64,000 nucleotides of DNA, taken from positions 8,336-72,335 of the forward strand of contig USAN01000009.1 in the NCBI GenBank assembly GCA_900552645.1. The letters are read 5' to 3'. The DNA is from an uncultured Bacteroides sp. (lineage in GTDB: Bacteria > Bacteroidota > Bacteroidia > Bacteroidales > Bacteroidaceae). Both the position numbers and the translations under genes were made by a program. The notes below the pieces were generated by a model. It had not been told where the DNA came from. It was given only the letters and a program-made list of their open reading frames with translations, and made no database searches. This document shows, in pieces, positions 9,264 to 19,200 of the stretch. Each line of letters begins with the position of its first letter. Position 1 is the stretch's first letter.

Positions 9264-10946
9264 ATGAAAACAATATTTAATAAGTCACTTTTAGTTTCTG
9301 TTTTGAGTGCGGCTACATTCACAATAAGCAGCTGCACAGATCTTGATGAGACTATTTATGATACTATAGCTTCCGAAAAATATGAATTTACCGAAGAAGA
9401 TGCTGCAAGTATGTTCGCTCCTGTATATAGTAGTCTTAGAAATGTATATTGGGGATGGTTCGGATTAGCTGATATTATGGACGAATCTTCTGATGTGTGG
9501 TGTGTACCTTATCGTATAGGAATAGGCTGGGGAGATTTATATGTAAGTATGCACAAGCATCAATTCCACTCACAAATAGGTCATTTTGAAGTTGCTTGGA
9601 ATAATAATTATGCGGGTATTAATGCATGTAATAAATTATTAGCTGATGAGGCTGTCCAAACTTCCGAAAGTGCTGTAGCGCAACTTCGAGCATATCGCGC
9701 TTTGTATTATTATCTACTTTTTGATTTGTTTCGTAACATTCCTCTAGATACGACATTTGATCATCCTGATGGATGGTTGCCACAACAAGCAGCTCCACAG
9801 GATACCTGGGACTTCATTGTAAGCGAACTTAATGCTGTTAAAGAACAGTGTGGAGATAAAGTTGAAATGGGTAAGATAAATCGCTATACAGTAAATATGA
9901 TTCTTGCTAAAATGTATCTTAATCATAATGCTTGGTTTAAGGATTATTCAGATACTTCATGGTATGGTAAAGCAATAGATGAACTTAATGAAGTAATAAA
10001 TAGTGGCAAATTTTCATTGTCGCCAAATTATTCAGATAACTTTAAGGAAGATATTTCAAGTTCTCCTGAGATTATATTTGGTATACCATTTGCTGAAAAG
10101 TATGCTGGAGGTAACTATTTTGCAAATATGTGGATGCATACTGCAGGCCGTGTTACGTGGAACTTCAATGGTTGGGCTACTGGTGGAGCTACTGTATTGC
10201 CTCAGTTCCTGGATACTTACGATGAAAAGGATACCCGATTTACAGATTGTTGGATAGAAGGTCAGCAGTATGATTATACTGGAATACCAATATATGTTGA
10301 TGGAGAACCATTAGTATATACAGAAGAAATTCATAGCATTGATAATCCTGGTTGTTATCCTTTTGAAGGCGCACGTCTTGTAAAATATGAGATTCTTTCA
10401 GGTGATTTTGGTACATCTTATGATGATGTTCCTTTCTTCCGTCTTGCAGATGCATATCTGATGAAAGCAGAATGCTTATTGAGAATGGGTGGATATAATG
10501 GTGAGACAGAGCAGACGGCTGCCGATTTGGTCACAAAGGTACGTATACGTAACTTCAAGACTGCTCCTGAGAAAGCTTCTGTAACAGTCGCTCAATTGAA
10601 GGGTGGAAGCAAGTATGCATATGGCCATAGAGAAAATAAAGGAAAAATGGGCGAAGCAGATGTCTGGGTTAAGACTGAAGAAGGTGGATCTGATATTGAA
10701 TTGGGTGGACTGTTGGACGAATATGCATGGGAATTTGTAGCAGAACATCATCGTAGACAGGATCTAATTAGATTCCGTATAAAAGGAACCAACCAAAACG
10801 TTTACAATGGAAAATCTTGGTTTTGTAAAGATGCTAAGAGTGATGTAACAGATAGGAATTGTGATATTTTCCCAATTCCAAAAGTAGCGCTTGATGGAAA
10901 CATGAACTTGAAGCAGAATCCTGGATATGGTGAAAGCGCGCAATAA
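9264..10946 (+). CDS. SusD-like surface glycan-binding lipoprotein (PUL1)
   Basis: A 560-residue RagB/SusD-family lipoprotein. The signal peptide ends at Cys24, followed by the acidic TDLDE stretch expected of a surface export signal. Helical TPR-like segments (for example AYRALYYYLLFDLF and KMYLNHNAWF) and the C-terminal EFVAEHHRRQDLIRF and IPKVALDGNMNLKQNPGY are characteristic of the family. It forms the lid of the SusC transporter and binds glycan at the cell surface. It lies 18 bp after susC and 25 bp before the DUF4859 lipoprotein gene, so it is clearly in the same operon. Confidence 0.95.
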   Translation: MKTIFNKSLLVSVLSAATFTISSCTDLDETIYDTIASEKYEFTEEDAASMFAPVYSSLRNVYWGWFGLADIMDESSDVWCVPYRIGIGWGDLYVSMHKHQFHSQIGHFEVAWNNNYAGINACNKLLADEAVQTSESAVAQLRAYRALYYYLLFDLFRNIPLDTTFDHPDGWLPQQAAPQDTWDFIVSELNAVKEQCGDKVEMGKINRYTVNMILAKMYLNHNAWFKDYSDTSWYGKAIDELNEVINSGKFSLSPNYSDNFKEDISSSPEIIFGIPFAEKYAGGNYFANMWMHTAGRVTWNFNGWATGGATVLPQFLDTYDEKDTRFTDCWIEGQQYDYTGIPIYVDGEPLVYTEEIHSIDNPGCYPFEGARLVKYEILSGDFGTSYDDVPFFRLADAYLMKAECLLRMGGYNGETEQTAADLVTKVRIRNFKTAPEKASVTVAQLKGGSKYAYGHRENKGKMGEADVWVKTEEGGSDIELGGLLDEYAWEFVAEHHRRQDLIRFRIKGTNQNVYNGKSWFCKDAKSDVTDRNCDIFPIPKVALDGNMNLKQNPGYGESAQ

Positions 10947-10971
10947 GATAAACCTTTTAAAAATGTAAGAT

Positions 10972-11952
10972 ATGAAAAAGAATTATATATATATATTGAT
11001 AGCTTGCTTTACTATGACACTCTCGGGCTGTAGCACTGATCCCGAGGATGCTACCAGCAAGCATGTATATGGAGAGAATGAAACTCCTTATTTGAAAGCT
11101 AATACAGATGCTACTGTAGCTACTACTATGAAATTTCCTACAGGACGTTTTACTGCACAGACTATCAATCTGAAAAATTATGCTGAAAAGTTTCATGAAT
11201 ATATGGGACTTACTGTAGATGAAGTTTTGACTGGTCTTTCAAATGGATCTATAGTATTTTATAATATTAATCCTGCAAAAAGTTGCTGGAATAAAACAGC
11301 TATGACGAAAGGAACTACAGGATGGTATTATAATTCGGCAGGAGGTATTACGAGCGAATCTGACGGCATTGCTACAATTGAAATTGATACTGCAAATAAA
11401 ATGTTAGTGGTCAATATGGAAGATAAAGCTGAAGTAGGAACATCTTTATCTTTGAATGTAGGTTTTGCTGTTAATGGAACGGATTATGACAATTATGTAA
11501 GATTTAATTTTGTAATAACCGTTACAGATCCAGGACGAATAGTAGTTTCAAATACAATACCAGCTGGTGATTATAATGCATTCTCAATAGAATTTGCTAA
11601 TTATCAAGAGGCTATTGAGTCTTGTATGGGAATGACACTTAAGGAATTCTCTTCTGCAGTATCTGATCCTGAAGGACCTATTGCAATGTATATTGTAGAT
11701 CAGAAAACTGGTGAATGGGATAAGACAAGTGTATATACAGCTAATGGAATAGGATATTGGATGGATGGAGAAAAACCTTGTAATTGGGGAGAAACTGCCA
11801 AATTCTTTATTGAAACAGGCGATGCTTGTGTAAATATAGGACGCTATCCTGGAATTCCTTCTGGTACTGTATATAAGATAAAGTTTGTATATGCAAACAA
11901 GGAAGATAACTCGAAATTTGTAGAACTTATTGTTACTGCTACAATGGAATAA
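10972..11952 (+). CDS. Surface lipoprotein with two tandem DUF4859-type repeats
   Basis: A 326-residue lipoprotein (lipobox LSGC, Cys20, followed by acidic STDPED, a surface export pattern). It is built of two homologous beta-rich repeats, about residues 40-187 and 190-326. Both contain an N-Y-x-E-hydrophobic helix (NYAEKFHEYMG / NYQEAIESCMG), a CW/EW-NKT or DKT turn and a GWY/GYW segment. The second repeat (GYWMDGEKPCNWGE... then GRYPGIPSG) matches DUF4859, a family seen in Bacteroidetes PULs. Its place directly after susD is where surface glycan-binding proteins are usually encoded, so glycan binding is the best guess. No catalytic motif is visible. A strong hairpin follows the gene. Confidence 0.8.
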   Translation: MKKNYIYILIACFTMTLSGCSTDPEDATSKHVYGENETPYLKANTDATVATTMKFPTGRFTAQTINLKNYAEKFHEYMGLTVDEVLTGLSNGSIVFYNINPAKSCWNKTAMTKGTTGWYYNSAGGITSESDGIATIEIDTANKMLVVNMEDKAEVGTSLSLNVGFAVNGTDYDNYVRFNFVITVTDPGRIVVSNTIPAGDYNAFSIEFANYQEAIESCMGMTLKEFSSAVSDPEGPIAMYIVDQKTGEWDKTSVYTANGIGYWMDGEKPCNWGETAKFFIETGDACVNIGRYPGIPSGTVYKIKFVYANKEDNSKFVELIVTATME

Positions 11953-11963
11953 TATTATTATAG

Positions 11964-12000
11964 GAGAATAGAATCACAGGATTCTATTCTCTTTTCTTTT
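11964..12000 (+). terminator. Hairpin terminator inside PUL1
   Basis: A perfect 12-bp stem (GAGAATAGAATC at 11964-11975 and its complement at 11980-11991) with a 4-nt loop is followed by TTTTCTTTTC. It lies between the DUF4859 gene and the next lipoprotein gene on the same strand. It may end or attenuate the susCD transcript. Confidence 0.75.
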
Positions 12001-12034
12001 CTTATACATAAATTAATGCCTTAAATTTTGTGAT

Positions 12035-14284
12035 ATGAAAAATTATCAATTGTCTTATAACTTCAAGTTTTTTATATTCTTAATGATTGGTATACTTTCA
12101 TTTAGCATTGCTGGCTGCAGTGATAATGATAGTGTAGCTCCTGAACTGATTATAGATGATAGTCAGAAAAGTATAAACATAGCATGGAATGAAATAGAAT
12201 CTGCTTTAAACTATACCTCTTCTACTTCATGGACAGCACAGATAGCCGATGAGGCAGGACAGAAATGTAATTGGTTAAAACTGCACAAATATTACGGAGA
12301 AGGAGGAGAAATATCTAATCCTATATTATTTGAAGCAAATGATTCTGAAATATCCAGGACTGCGATTATCTCTATAATAAGTGGAGATGTAGAATTAAAG
12401 ATAAGTGTAGTACAGCAGGCTAATCCTAATGCTGTATTGACAATGAAAGAATCTGACGTAAAAGATTTTAATAAATATTACAAACCGACCGAATTCAATA
12501 ATATAAATATGTTGAAGAGTGATGCTAAATGGTCATGGTTTCGTTCTGCACAAAGTGAGCATTTTTTTGTGTTTTGGGAAAGTGGATTTGGTGATAATCC
12601 AAATGCCGAATCAGTTGCCGAGGCAATGAGAGTAGATATTGATGACTTACTTGCTAAAGCAGAAGAATTCTACAAGATGAATGTAGAGACTCTTAAATTT
12701 GTTGAAACAGGGAAGAGTAGATCGTATCTTGATAAATATAAAATGGAAATTTATCTTTTATACCAGGATGAATGGTTAGCAACAGGTTCTGGATATGATA
12801 ATACAATAGGTGCATTGTGGGTAAATCCTAGTACATGTAAACCTGTAGGCTCTACAATAGCTCATGAAATCGGTCATAGCTTTCAATATCAGGTAGGATG
12901 TGACAAGGTTCTTAATGGTGAAACAGATTATTCTAAGGTAGGTTTTCGTTATGGATATGGAAATAACGGTGATGGAGGTAATGCATTTTGGGAACAATGT
13001 GCTCAATGGCAGTCATTCCAAAATTATCCCTCCGAATTATTCGGATATCATGTCGATGTTTGGAAGGCTAATTATCATAGGCATTTCAATCATGAATGGA
13101 TGAGATATGCAAGCTATTGGCTTCAGTATTACTGGACCCAGAAACATGGAATAGAAGCAGTAGGTAATATATGGAAAGAATCAACTTATCCTGAAGATCC
13201 TTTAATGACTTATAAACGTATCTATTGTAATAATAGTCTAAATGATTTATATAAGGAATTATATGATTATGCTTCGCATATGGTTACTTATGATATTGAT
13301 GGTATACGCAACATGGCTACTGAATCTGCTTGTAATTATTCTACAAAGGTGTTTGAAACTAATGAAGGATATTATCAGGTAGGATATTCAAGCTGTCCTG
13401 GTACAACAGGGTTCAATATAATTCAACTTAACTTGCCTAGCAATGGAAACACCATAAAAGTTTACTTTCAAGGAATGGCTTCAGGAAGTGCATTGGCCGA
13501 CAGTGATATGGGCAAGGTCATTGACGGAGATGGTAATACTGTCGATAATGTAAGGAACTATAATGCTACAAACAATATAGAAAGTGGCTGGCGTTACGGA
13601 TTCGTTTCTATTGTAAATGGTAAGGCAATATATTCTTCAATGTATAGTAATAAGAATGATGTAATATCTTATGAAGTACCTCAAGGTGCTACTAAGCTAT
13701 ATATGGTGATTATGGGAGCACCGTCAAGTTACACTTCTCATCCTTGGAATGATAATGAACGTGATGATCTTCAATGGCCTTATAAAGTAAAATTCGAAGG
13801 AACAGATCTTTTTGGCAGTTTTTATGTAGATGAAACAGCGATCCCAAAGAATGTAACATTGAATTATGATTTGAAATGCAATTCAACTTCGGCCGATTAT
13901 ATACTTGGAAATATAAATTTATCACTAAATCAAACTTTAGCTCAGGCTTTTGCTTTAAAGCCTATAAATATTGAAGGCAAATTATTGCCTGTTGGTCAAC
14001 AATCTGCTGAAGGGAAAATAGCTATCGCACTTACTCTACCCGATGATACCTATTCATATGCCGGTAATGCAAACAATGGATTCTGGTGTACTTCCGATGG
14101 AAATATTGGCGGATGGGCCAATGGAGGAGTATATTTTGAATTTTCGGGTATGATACTTTCTTATGGACATAGACCAGATATGTCAATCGAGGCTGGTAAA
14201 AAAGCTGTAATGAAGCCAACTTTGATTTATACAAAAGATGGTAAGCAATACAAAGCAACAATAATCTTAAATATGCAATTTTAG
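12035..14284 (+). CDS. BACON-DUF6055-DUF4859 lipoprotein, putative zinc metallopeptidase
   Basis: A 749-residue lipoprotein (Cys28, followed by SDNDS). Residues about 45-130 form a BACON-like domain (TSWTAQ, NWLKL, ending KISVVQQANP). Residues about 160-600 resemble DUF6055: SEHFFVFWESGFG, then STIAHEIGHSFQYQ with HEIGH at 277-281 and FWEQCAQWQ with Glu320. HExxH plus a downstream Glu is a gluzincin-like zinc site. The C-terminus (about 610-749, GFWCTSDGNIGGWANGG... YGHRPDM) is a DUF4859-type domain like those of the preceding gene, probably an adhesion module. It is likely an outer-surface protein acting on a protein or glycoprotein. Catalysis is inferred from the motif only. A hairpin lies upstream, so its expression may differ from susCD. 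Confidence 0.8.
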   Translation: MKNYQLSYNFKFFIFLMIGILSFSIAGCSDNDSVAPELIIDDSQKSINIAWNEIESALNYTSSTSWTAQIADEAGQKCNWLKLHKYYGEGGEISNPILFEANDSEISRTAIISIISGDVELKISVVQQANPNAVLTMKESDVKDFNKYYKPTEFNNINMLKSDAKWSWFRSAQSEHFFVFWESGFGDNPNAESVAEAMRVDIDDLLAKAEEFYKMNVETLKFVETGKSRSYLDKYKMEIYLLYQDEWLATGSGYDNTIGALWVNPSTCKPVGSTIAHEIGHSFQYQVGCDKVLNGETDYSKVGFRYGYGNNGDGGNAFWEQCAQWQSFQNYPSELFGYHVDVWKANYHRHFNHEWMRYASYWLQYYWTQKHGIEAVGNIWKESTYPEDPLMTYKRIYCNNSLNDLYKELYDYASHMVTYDIDGIRNMATESACNYSTKVFETNEGYYQVGYSSCPGTTGFNIIQLNLPSNGNTIKVYFQGMASGSALADSDMGKVIDGDGNTVDNVRNYNATNNIESGWRYGFVSIVNGKAIYSSMYSNKNDVISYEVPQGATKLYMVIMGAPSSYTSHPWNDNERDDLQWPYKVKFEGTDLFGSFYVDETAIPKNVTLNYDLKCNSTSADYILGNINLSLNQTLAQAFALKPINIEGKLLPVGQQSAEGKIAIALTLPDDTYSYAGNANNGFWCTSDGNIGGWANGGVYFEFSGMILSYGHRPDMSIEAGKKAVMKPTLIYTKDGKQYKATIILNMQF

Positions 14285-14317
14285 TTATGAGTAAGATTAA
14301 ATAAAGACTAATTATAT

Positions 14318-14370
14318 AATTTGGCGAATAATGCAGATAACATTTATTTGTGTGATTCGCCAATTTATAA
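14318..14370 (+). terminator. Possible hairpin terminator after the BACON-DUF6055 gene
   Basis: TTGGCGAAT (14321-14329) pairs with ATTCGCCAA (14355-14363), with flanking A/T pairs and a 25-nt loop, followed by an AT-rich stretch. The loop is long and the T tract poor, so this is only a candidate. Confidence 0.4.
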
Positions 14371-14485
14371 TAATAAGTTTATTTACATAATATATAATAT
14401 AATAGGGTATTATGAACTATAGACTTTTTAAAACTGATACACTAAGAATTATAGAATATAAATTATAAAAAAACGTTAATAATAA

Positions 14486-14492
14486 ATAGTCC
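14486..14492 (+). promoter_or_regulatory. Possible further copy of the PUL1 operator core
   Basis: AATAGTCC lies about 60 bp before the DUF6055 gene, and ACTATAGAC lies at about 14417. They share the core of the 3581-3616 repeats (AATAGTCC, ACTATAGTC). The match is short, so chance is possible in this AT-rich DNA. Confidence 0.3.
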
Positions 14493-14549
14493 TTGTATAT
14501 TAGAATCAGATAATAAATTCATATTCTTAACGCTAAAAATAATACAATC

Positions 14550-15845
14550 ATGAAAAAAAATCTTTTATCTTTAATCTTAGTAATTATTAATATGAATGCT
14601 ATATTGGCACAAACAGTACCATCTGAAAAATTAATATACATACCAAATGATTTAAAATCGATTAATCTTGACGATCCTTCCAGTAAATGGAGTTACAAAC
14701 GTATGATTACTACAAAGAATTTCGCAATCTTCTGGGAAAAAGGTTTTGGAAATGATTTATCTGTTGCTCCAGCATTAGAAGGGCACAATATGACAATAGA
14801 TATTAAGAATCTTACTGATAAGCTTGAGGAGTTTTATTCATTCTTTAGAAATAACTTAAAATTCACTTCAAACGAATCTAACTGCGATAAGTATAGAATG
14901 ATGGTTATGATAAACTATTCTCTTGAAGGTACGGCTTATGGAGGAGATTATGACGGAGTTATAGGAGCGTTGTGGGTAGCACCAAATAGAATACAAGACA
15001 AAAAACTTAATTGTATCGCTCATGAATTGGGACATAGTTTTCAGTCTCAGATTATTTGCGATGGAAATGGGGAAGCATGGGGTGGCTGTGGTTTTTTTGA
15101 AATGGCATCTCAATGGATGTTGTGGCAAGTCAATCCTGAATGGATTACGGACGAGAAGTATCATTGGGATGCATTTTCTAAACTTACCCATAAGGCTTAT
15201 CTACATATGGATAATATTTATCATTCTCCATATATACTAGAATATTGGAGTGAAAGAAGGGGGTTGAATATAATTGCCGAATTGTTTAGAGCCGGTAAGA
15301 AAGGTGAAGATCCTATAGTTACTTATAAGACAAAAATGAATATGTCTCAGCATGACTTCTGCAATGAGATGTTCAATGCTTCATGTCATATAATAACTAT
15401 GGACTTCAATAGAGTTTGGAATGAAACGCGCCCTTATGCTAACAAATATTCGTCTAAATTAGAAGAAACATCCGATGGATGGCTAAAAATAGCCAATGAC
15501 AATATACCTGAAGAGTATGGATTTAATGCAATAAGATTATCTCTTCCGCCAGATAATAGAGTGACTGTTGAGTTTACAGGTGATTCCAAAGAAAAGAATG
15601 CAGGATGGAGATACGGATTTGTTACTGTGACAAAAGATGGAAACTGTATTTATGGAAAGGTCAACGAAAATAATGAAGGCATTATAACCTGTAATGTTGA
15701 TGAAAATGCAGAATATATTTGGCTAGTAGTTATGGGTGCACCTAAAGAACATGAAATAATATCTTCCGATAAAACAGTTACACAATATCCTTATAGAATA
15801 AATATTGAAGGAAGTAATATATTAAAAACAATATCAAGGCTATAA
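14550..15845 (+). CDS. Secreted DUF6055-family protein, putative zinc metallopeptidase
   Basis: A 431-residue protein with an ordinary signal peptide (about 1-20, ILA-Q). It is homologous to the central part of the preceding protein: KNFAIFWEKGFG, GVIGALWVAPN, CIAHELGHSFQSQ with HELGH at 158-162, and GFFEMASQWMLWQ with Glu184. The shared order (HExGH, about 20-40 residues, F-[WF]-E-x3-QW) supports a real zinc site. It lacks the BACON and DUF4859 modules of its neighbour and the lipid anchor, so it is probably periplasmic or released. The C-terminal part (GWRYGFVTVTKDG, LVVMGAPKEHE) is a beta-sandwich also present in the neighbour. The two genes look like a duplication followed by domain gain or loss. 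The substrate is unknown. Confidence 0.78.
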   Translation: MKKNLLSLILVIINMNAILAQTVPSEKLIYIPNDLKSINLDDPSSKWSYKRMITTKNFAIFWEKGFGNDLSVAPALEGHNMTIDIKNLTDKLEEFYSFFRNNLKFTSNESNCDKYRMMVMINYSLEGTAYGGDYDGVIGALWVAPNRIQDKKLNCIAHELGHSFQSQIICDGNGEAWGGCGFFEMASQWMLWQVNPEWITDEKYHWDAFSKLTHKAYLHMDNIYHSPYILEYWSERRGLNIIAELFRAGKKGEDPIVTYKTKMNMSQHDFCNEMFNASCHIITMDFNRVWNETRPYANKYSSKLEETSDGWLKIANDNIPEEYGFNAIRLSLPPDNRVTVEFTGDSKEKNAGWRYGFVTVTKDGNCIYGKVNENNEGIITCNVDENAEYIWLVVMGAPKEHEIISSDKTVTQYPYRINIEGSNILKTISRL

Positions 15846-16230
15846 TATATGCAGCAAAAAGTGTTATTAACTGCTATCCAATAGTAACAGCATTTAAAAT
15901 AGCACTGAGATAACTTACTACATTAGAAATAAGAATACCTTTAATCTTCTTTGTAGTGGCTAGATTGTAAATCATGCATTGATTGATCATATTTGTTGTA
16001 TTGCTCTTTTCTATCTTTGTTTTTATAGTAATAATATTGGCCGAAAAGATTGTTCCTACCAAATATGCAAGTCTGCTTTAAATTATTACTGGAATAACTT
16101 ATAATAAATATACGGCAAGTGGCTGGAAATTCATTAAAAAAATATTTTAGCGTAGTTATACTTAATTTATATTATCTTTACCACATTCGTAAAATACAAA
16201 TCTAATATTACCTTGTAAGATTTCAGTGCT
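15846..16230. other. Non-coding region before the PUL1 regulator
   Basis: No convincing gene is present. A 62-codon leftward frame (15874-16062) has no recognisable motif. TATCTTTA (near 16174-16181) resembles a Bacteroidetes -7 element and lies about 50 bp before the HTCS start, so it may be its promoter. Confidence 0.4.
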
Positions 16231-19200
16231 ATGAAAAAAATAATATATTCCATACTAATGTTGTTTTTTGTTTCTTCGTTTGCTTTTGCTTCAGGATTCC
16301 GTTTCAGACATATCTCATCGGATCAAGGAATATCTTCAAATAGAGTCCGTTCATTGTTTCAAGATTATAAAGGATATATCTGGATTGGAACTGAAGACGG
16401 GTTAGACAGATATGACGGTATCGAATTTAAGACTTACAGATATGACCCCTCGAATAAGAGAAGTATAGGAGATAATTATATTTCTGTATTATATGGTGAT
16501 GATAAACAACTTATAGCTGGTACTGATAAAGGACTTTTCGTATATAACTATAAAACAGATAATTTTACTCCATTGATTTTTAATGGTAACAAGATTGAAT
16601 CCTTGATAAATGATATAGTAAAAGATTTGGATGGTTCTTTGTGGATATGTACAAATGGTAATGGAGTGTATCGTGTAAATTATAGAAATAATGATTTTAA
16701 ACATTATGAATTTTCATCAACCTCAGGATATATAATAGACATGCTTGTAGACAGTGACAATAAAGTATGGGCCATAACGAATCAGGGTAAGTCCAGTCTG
16801 TACAGACTTAACAAATCTACCGATGAATTTGAACCAATAGAAGTTATAAATGATGATAAGAGCAAGAATTCAAAGGCGCTTGTTATGTTTGAAGACTCGG
16901 AAAGGAATATGTGGATTGGAAGTTGGGAGTGTGGGTTACAGAAGTTTGATCCTTATACCGGAAAAGCTGTTACATGCATAAGTTCTGTTCAGGGAAAGGG
17001 AATGATGCACATTCATTCCATAATGGAGTATGAAGCAGGGAAACTGTTAATTGGATCGGACGATGGACTTGTACTGTTTAATACCAAAACTAATATGTCT
17101 GAATTCTATGCCGAGGACGAAACTAATAGCTTTTCATTATCAAATCGTTTTGTATATCCGGTCATTAAAGATAGCGAGGGTGGAGTATGGATAGGAACAT
17201 ATTATGGAGGAGTGAATTATATATCACCCAATAATTCTCAGTTTGAGTGTTATTCATCTTCAAAATTCAGCAATTCTGTTGGAGGAAATGTAATAAGTAA
17301 TTTTTGTGAAGATAATAGTGGAAATATTTGGATTGCTTCGGATGATGGAGGGCTAAGCTGTTTTGATCCTTCTAAGAAAAGTTTCATGAAATATCTTCCT
17401 CAGTCTAAAAACAAGAATTCTTTATCTTATCATAATGTGCATGCTCTTTGTATGGACGGCGATGATTTGTGGATTGGTACATATACAGGAGGTGTTAATG
17501 TCTATAATACAAAGACCGGTAAGTTTCGTTTCTACAACTCTAAGGAGAATGATGAGAATTCTCTTGATGGAACTAGTTCTTACTGTATATTTAAAGATCG
17601 TGATAATAATATTTGGGTTGCTACTATGTCGGGGATTAATCTATATGACAGAGAAAATGATAATTTTATAAGAATAAAGGATTTCAATTCACTTACCATA
17701 GACATTGAGCAGGATACTAAAGGAAATCTTTGGTTTGCTACACAGGGTAAGGGAGTATTCAAGTACAATCCTTATAAACGTATATGGAAAAATTATAATC
17801 ATCAAAAGGGGCGCGGAGAACTTCCTACCGATCAAATTAATTGTATCACAATTGATAAGAGTGGTAATATATGGATAGCTACAATGGATGGACTTTGTAA
17901 ATATAAACCATCTGACGATTCATTCGAAATAATAGAACTTGATATCCCAAGCAATAATATATGTTCAATAGTTGAAGATCAGAGTGATTTGTGGCTTACA
18001 ACTACTAAAGGCTTGGTTAAATATACACAAAGTCAAAGGTGCCAGGTATTTACAAAAAGCGATGGATTGCAGTGTGATCAGTTTCTTCCAAATTCAGCTT
18101 TTAAGGCATCCGATGGAAAGATATATATAGGTTCTGTAAATGGTTTCAATTCTTTTTATCCATATCAGGTACATTCAAATAAAGTTATTCCCAATGTTGT
18201 TTTTACGGGTTTAGAGATTTTCAACAATAATATAAAAGTGGGTACAGAAAAATTGCCGGTCAATCTTAATCTACTCGATGAACTTGATATATCCTACAAA
18301 GACAATGTATTCAGTATAAAGTTTGCTTCATTAAGCTTTTGTATTCCTGCAAAGAATCAGTATGCCTACAAATTGCAGGGATTTGATAAAGACTGGAATT
18401 ACGTTGGAGCTCAGAGTAAAGCTACATACACCAATATTCCTCCTGGTACTTATGTATTTAAAGTCAAGGCAACTAATAATGATGGATTATGGAATGAAAA
18501 TGGAGCTTCATTGAAGATAGTGATTCATCCCCCTTTCTATTTGTCAACTCCTTTCATGATGCTCTATTTTGTTATTATAGCAGTAGGAGTATTTTTCCTC
18601 ATAAGATTTTTTGTAAAAAGATCTGAAAAGAGACACAATATAGAGATAGATAGGATTAAAGAGAATAAGGAGAAAGAAGTACATGAAGCAAAAATTCAGT
18701 TCTTTACAATGATTGCACACGAAATACGTACGCCGGTATCACTTATTACTGCTCCTTTGGAAAAGATAATGACTTCCTCTTTTCGTTTTCCCGAAGCTAT
18801 TAATGAGGATCTGAATATAATAGACAGAAACAGCAAGCGGTTATTGTTTCTTGTAAATCAGCTTCTTGATTTTAGAAAAGTAGAACAAGAGGGGTTCAAA
18901 CTGAAATGTTCTCTGTGTAACGTAAAGGAACTGATTACAGCCGTAAGCGATCGTTTTAAACCTACTATTGAACAGAACGGAATAAAATTCGAAGTAGAAC
19001 TTCCTGATAAAGAAATCGTGGCAATAATTGACAGTGAAGCAATAACAAAACTTATAAGCAATTTACTTACAAATGCAAAAAAATATACTGATAATTCAGT
19101 AATGTTAAGTTGTAAGATAAAAGAAGAACAGCATACATTTTCTATAAGTGTTAAAGACAACGGGAACGGAATTTCTGTAGAAGAACAGCAGAAAATCTTT

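Noticed and set aside
15874..16062. 62-codon leftward open frame before the PUL1 HTCS
   Set aside because: No recognisable domain, no clear upstream signals and AT-rich composition; most likely chance.
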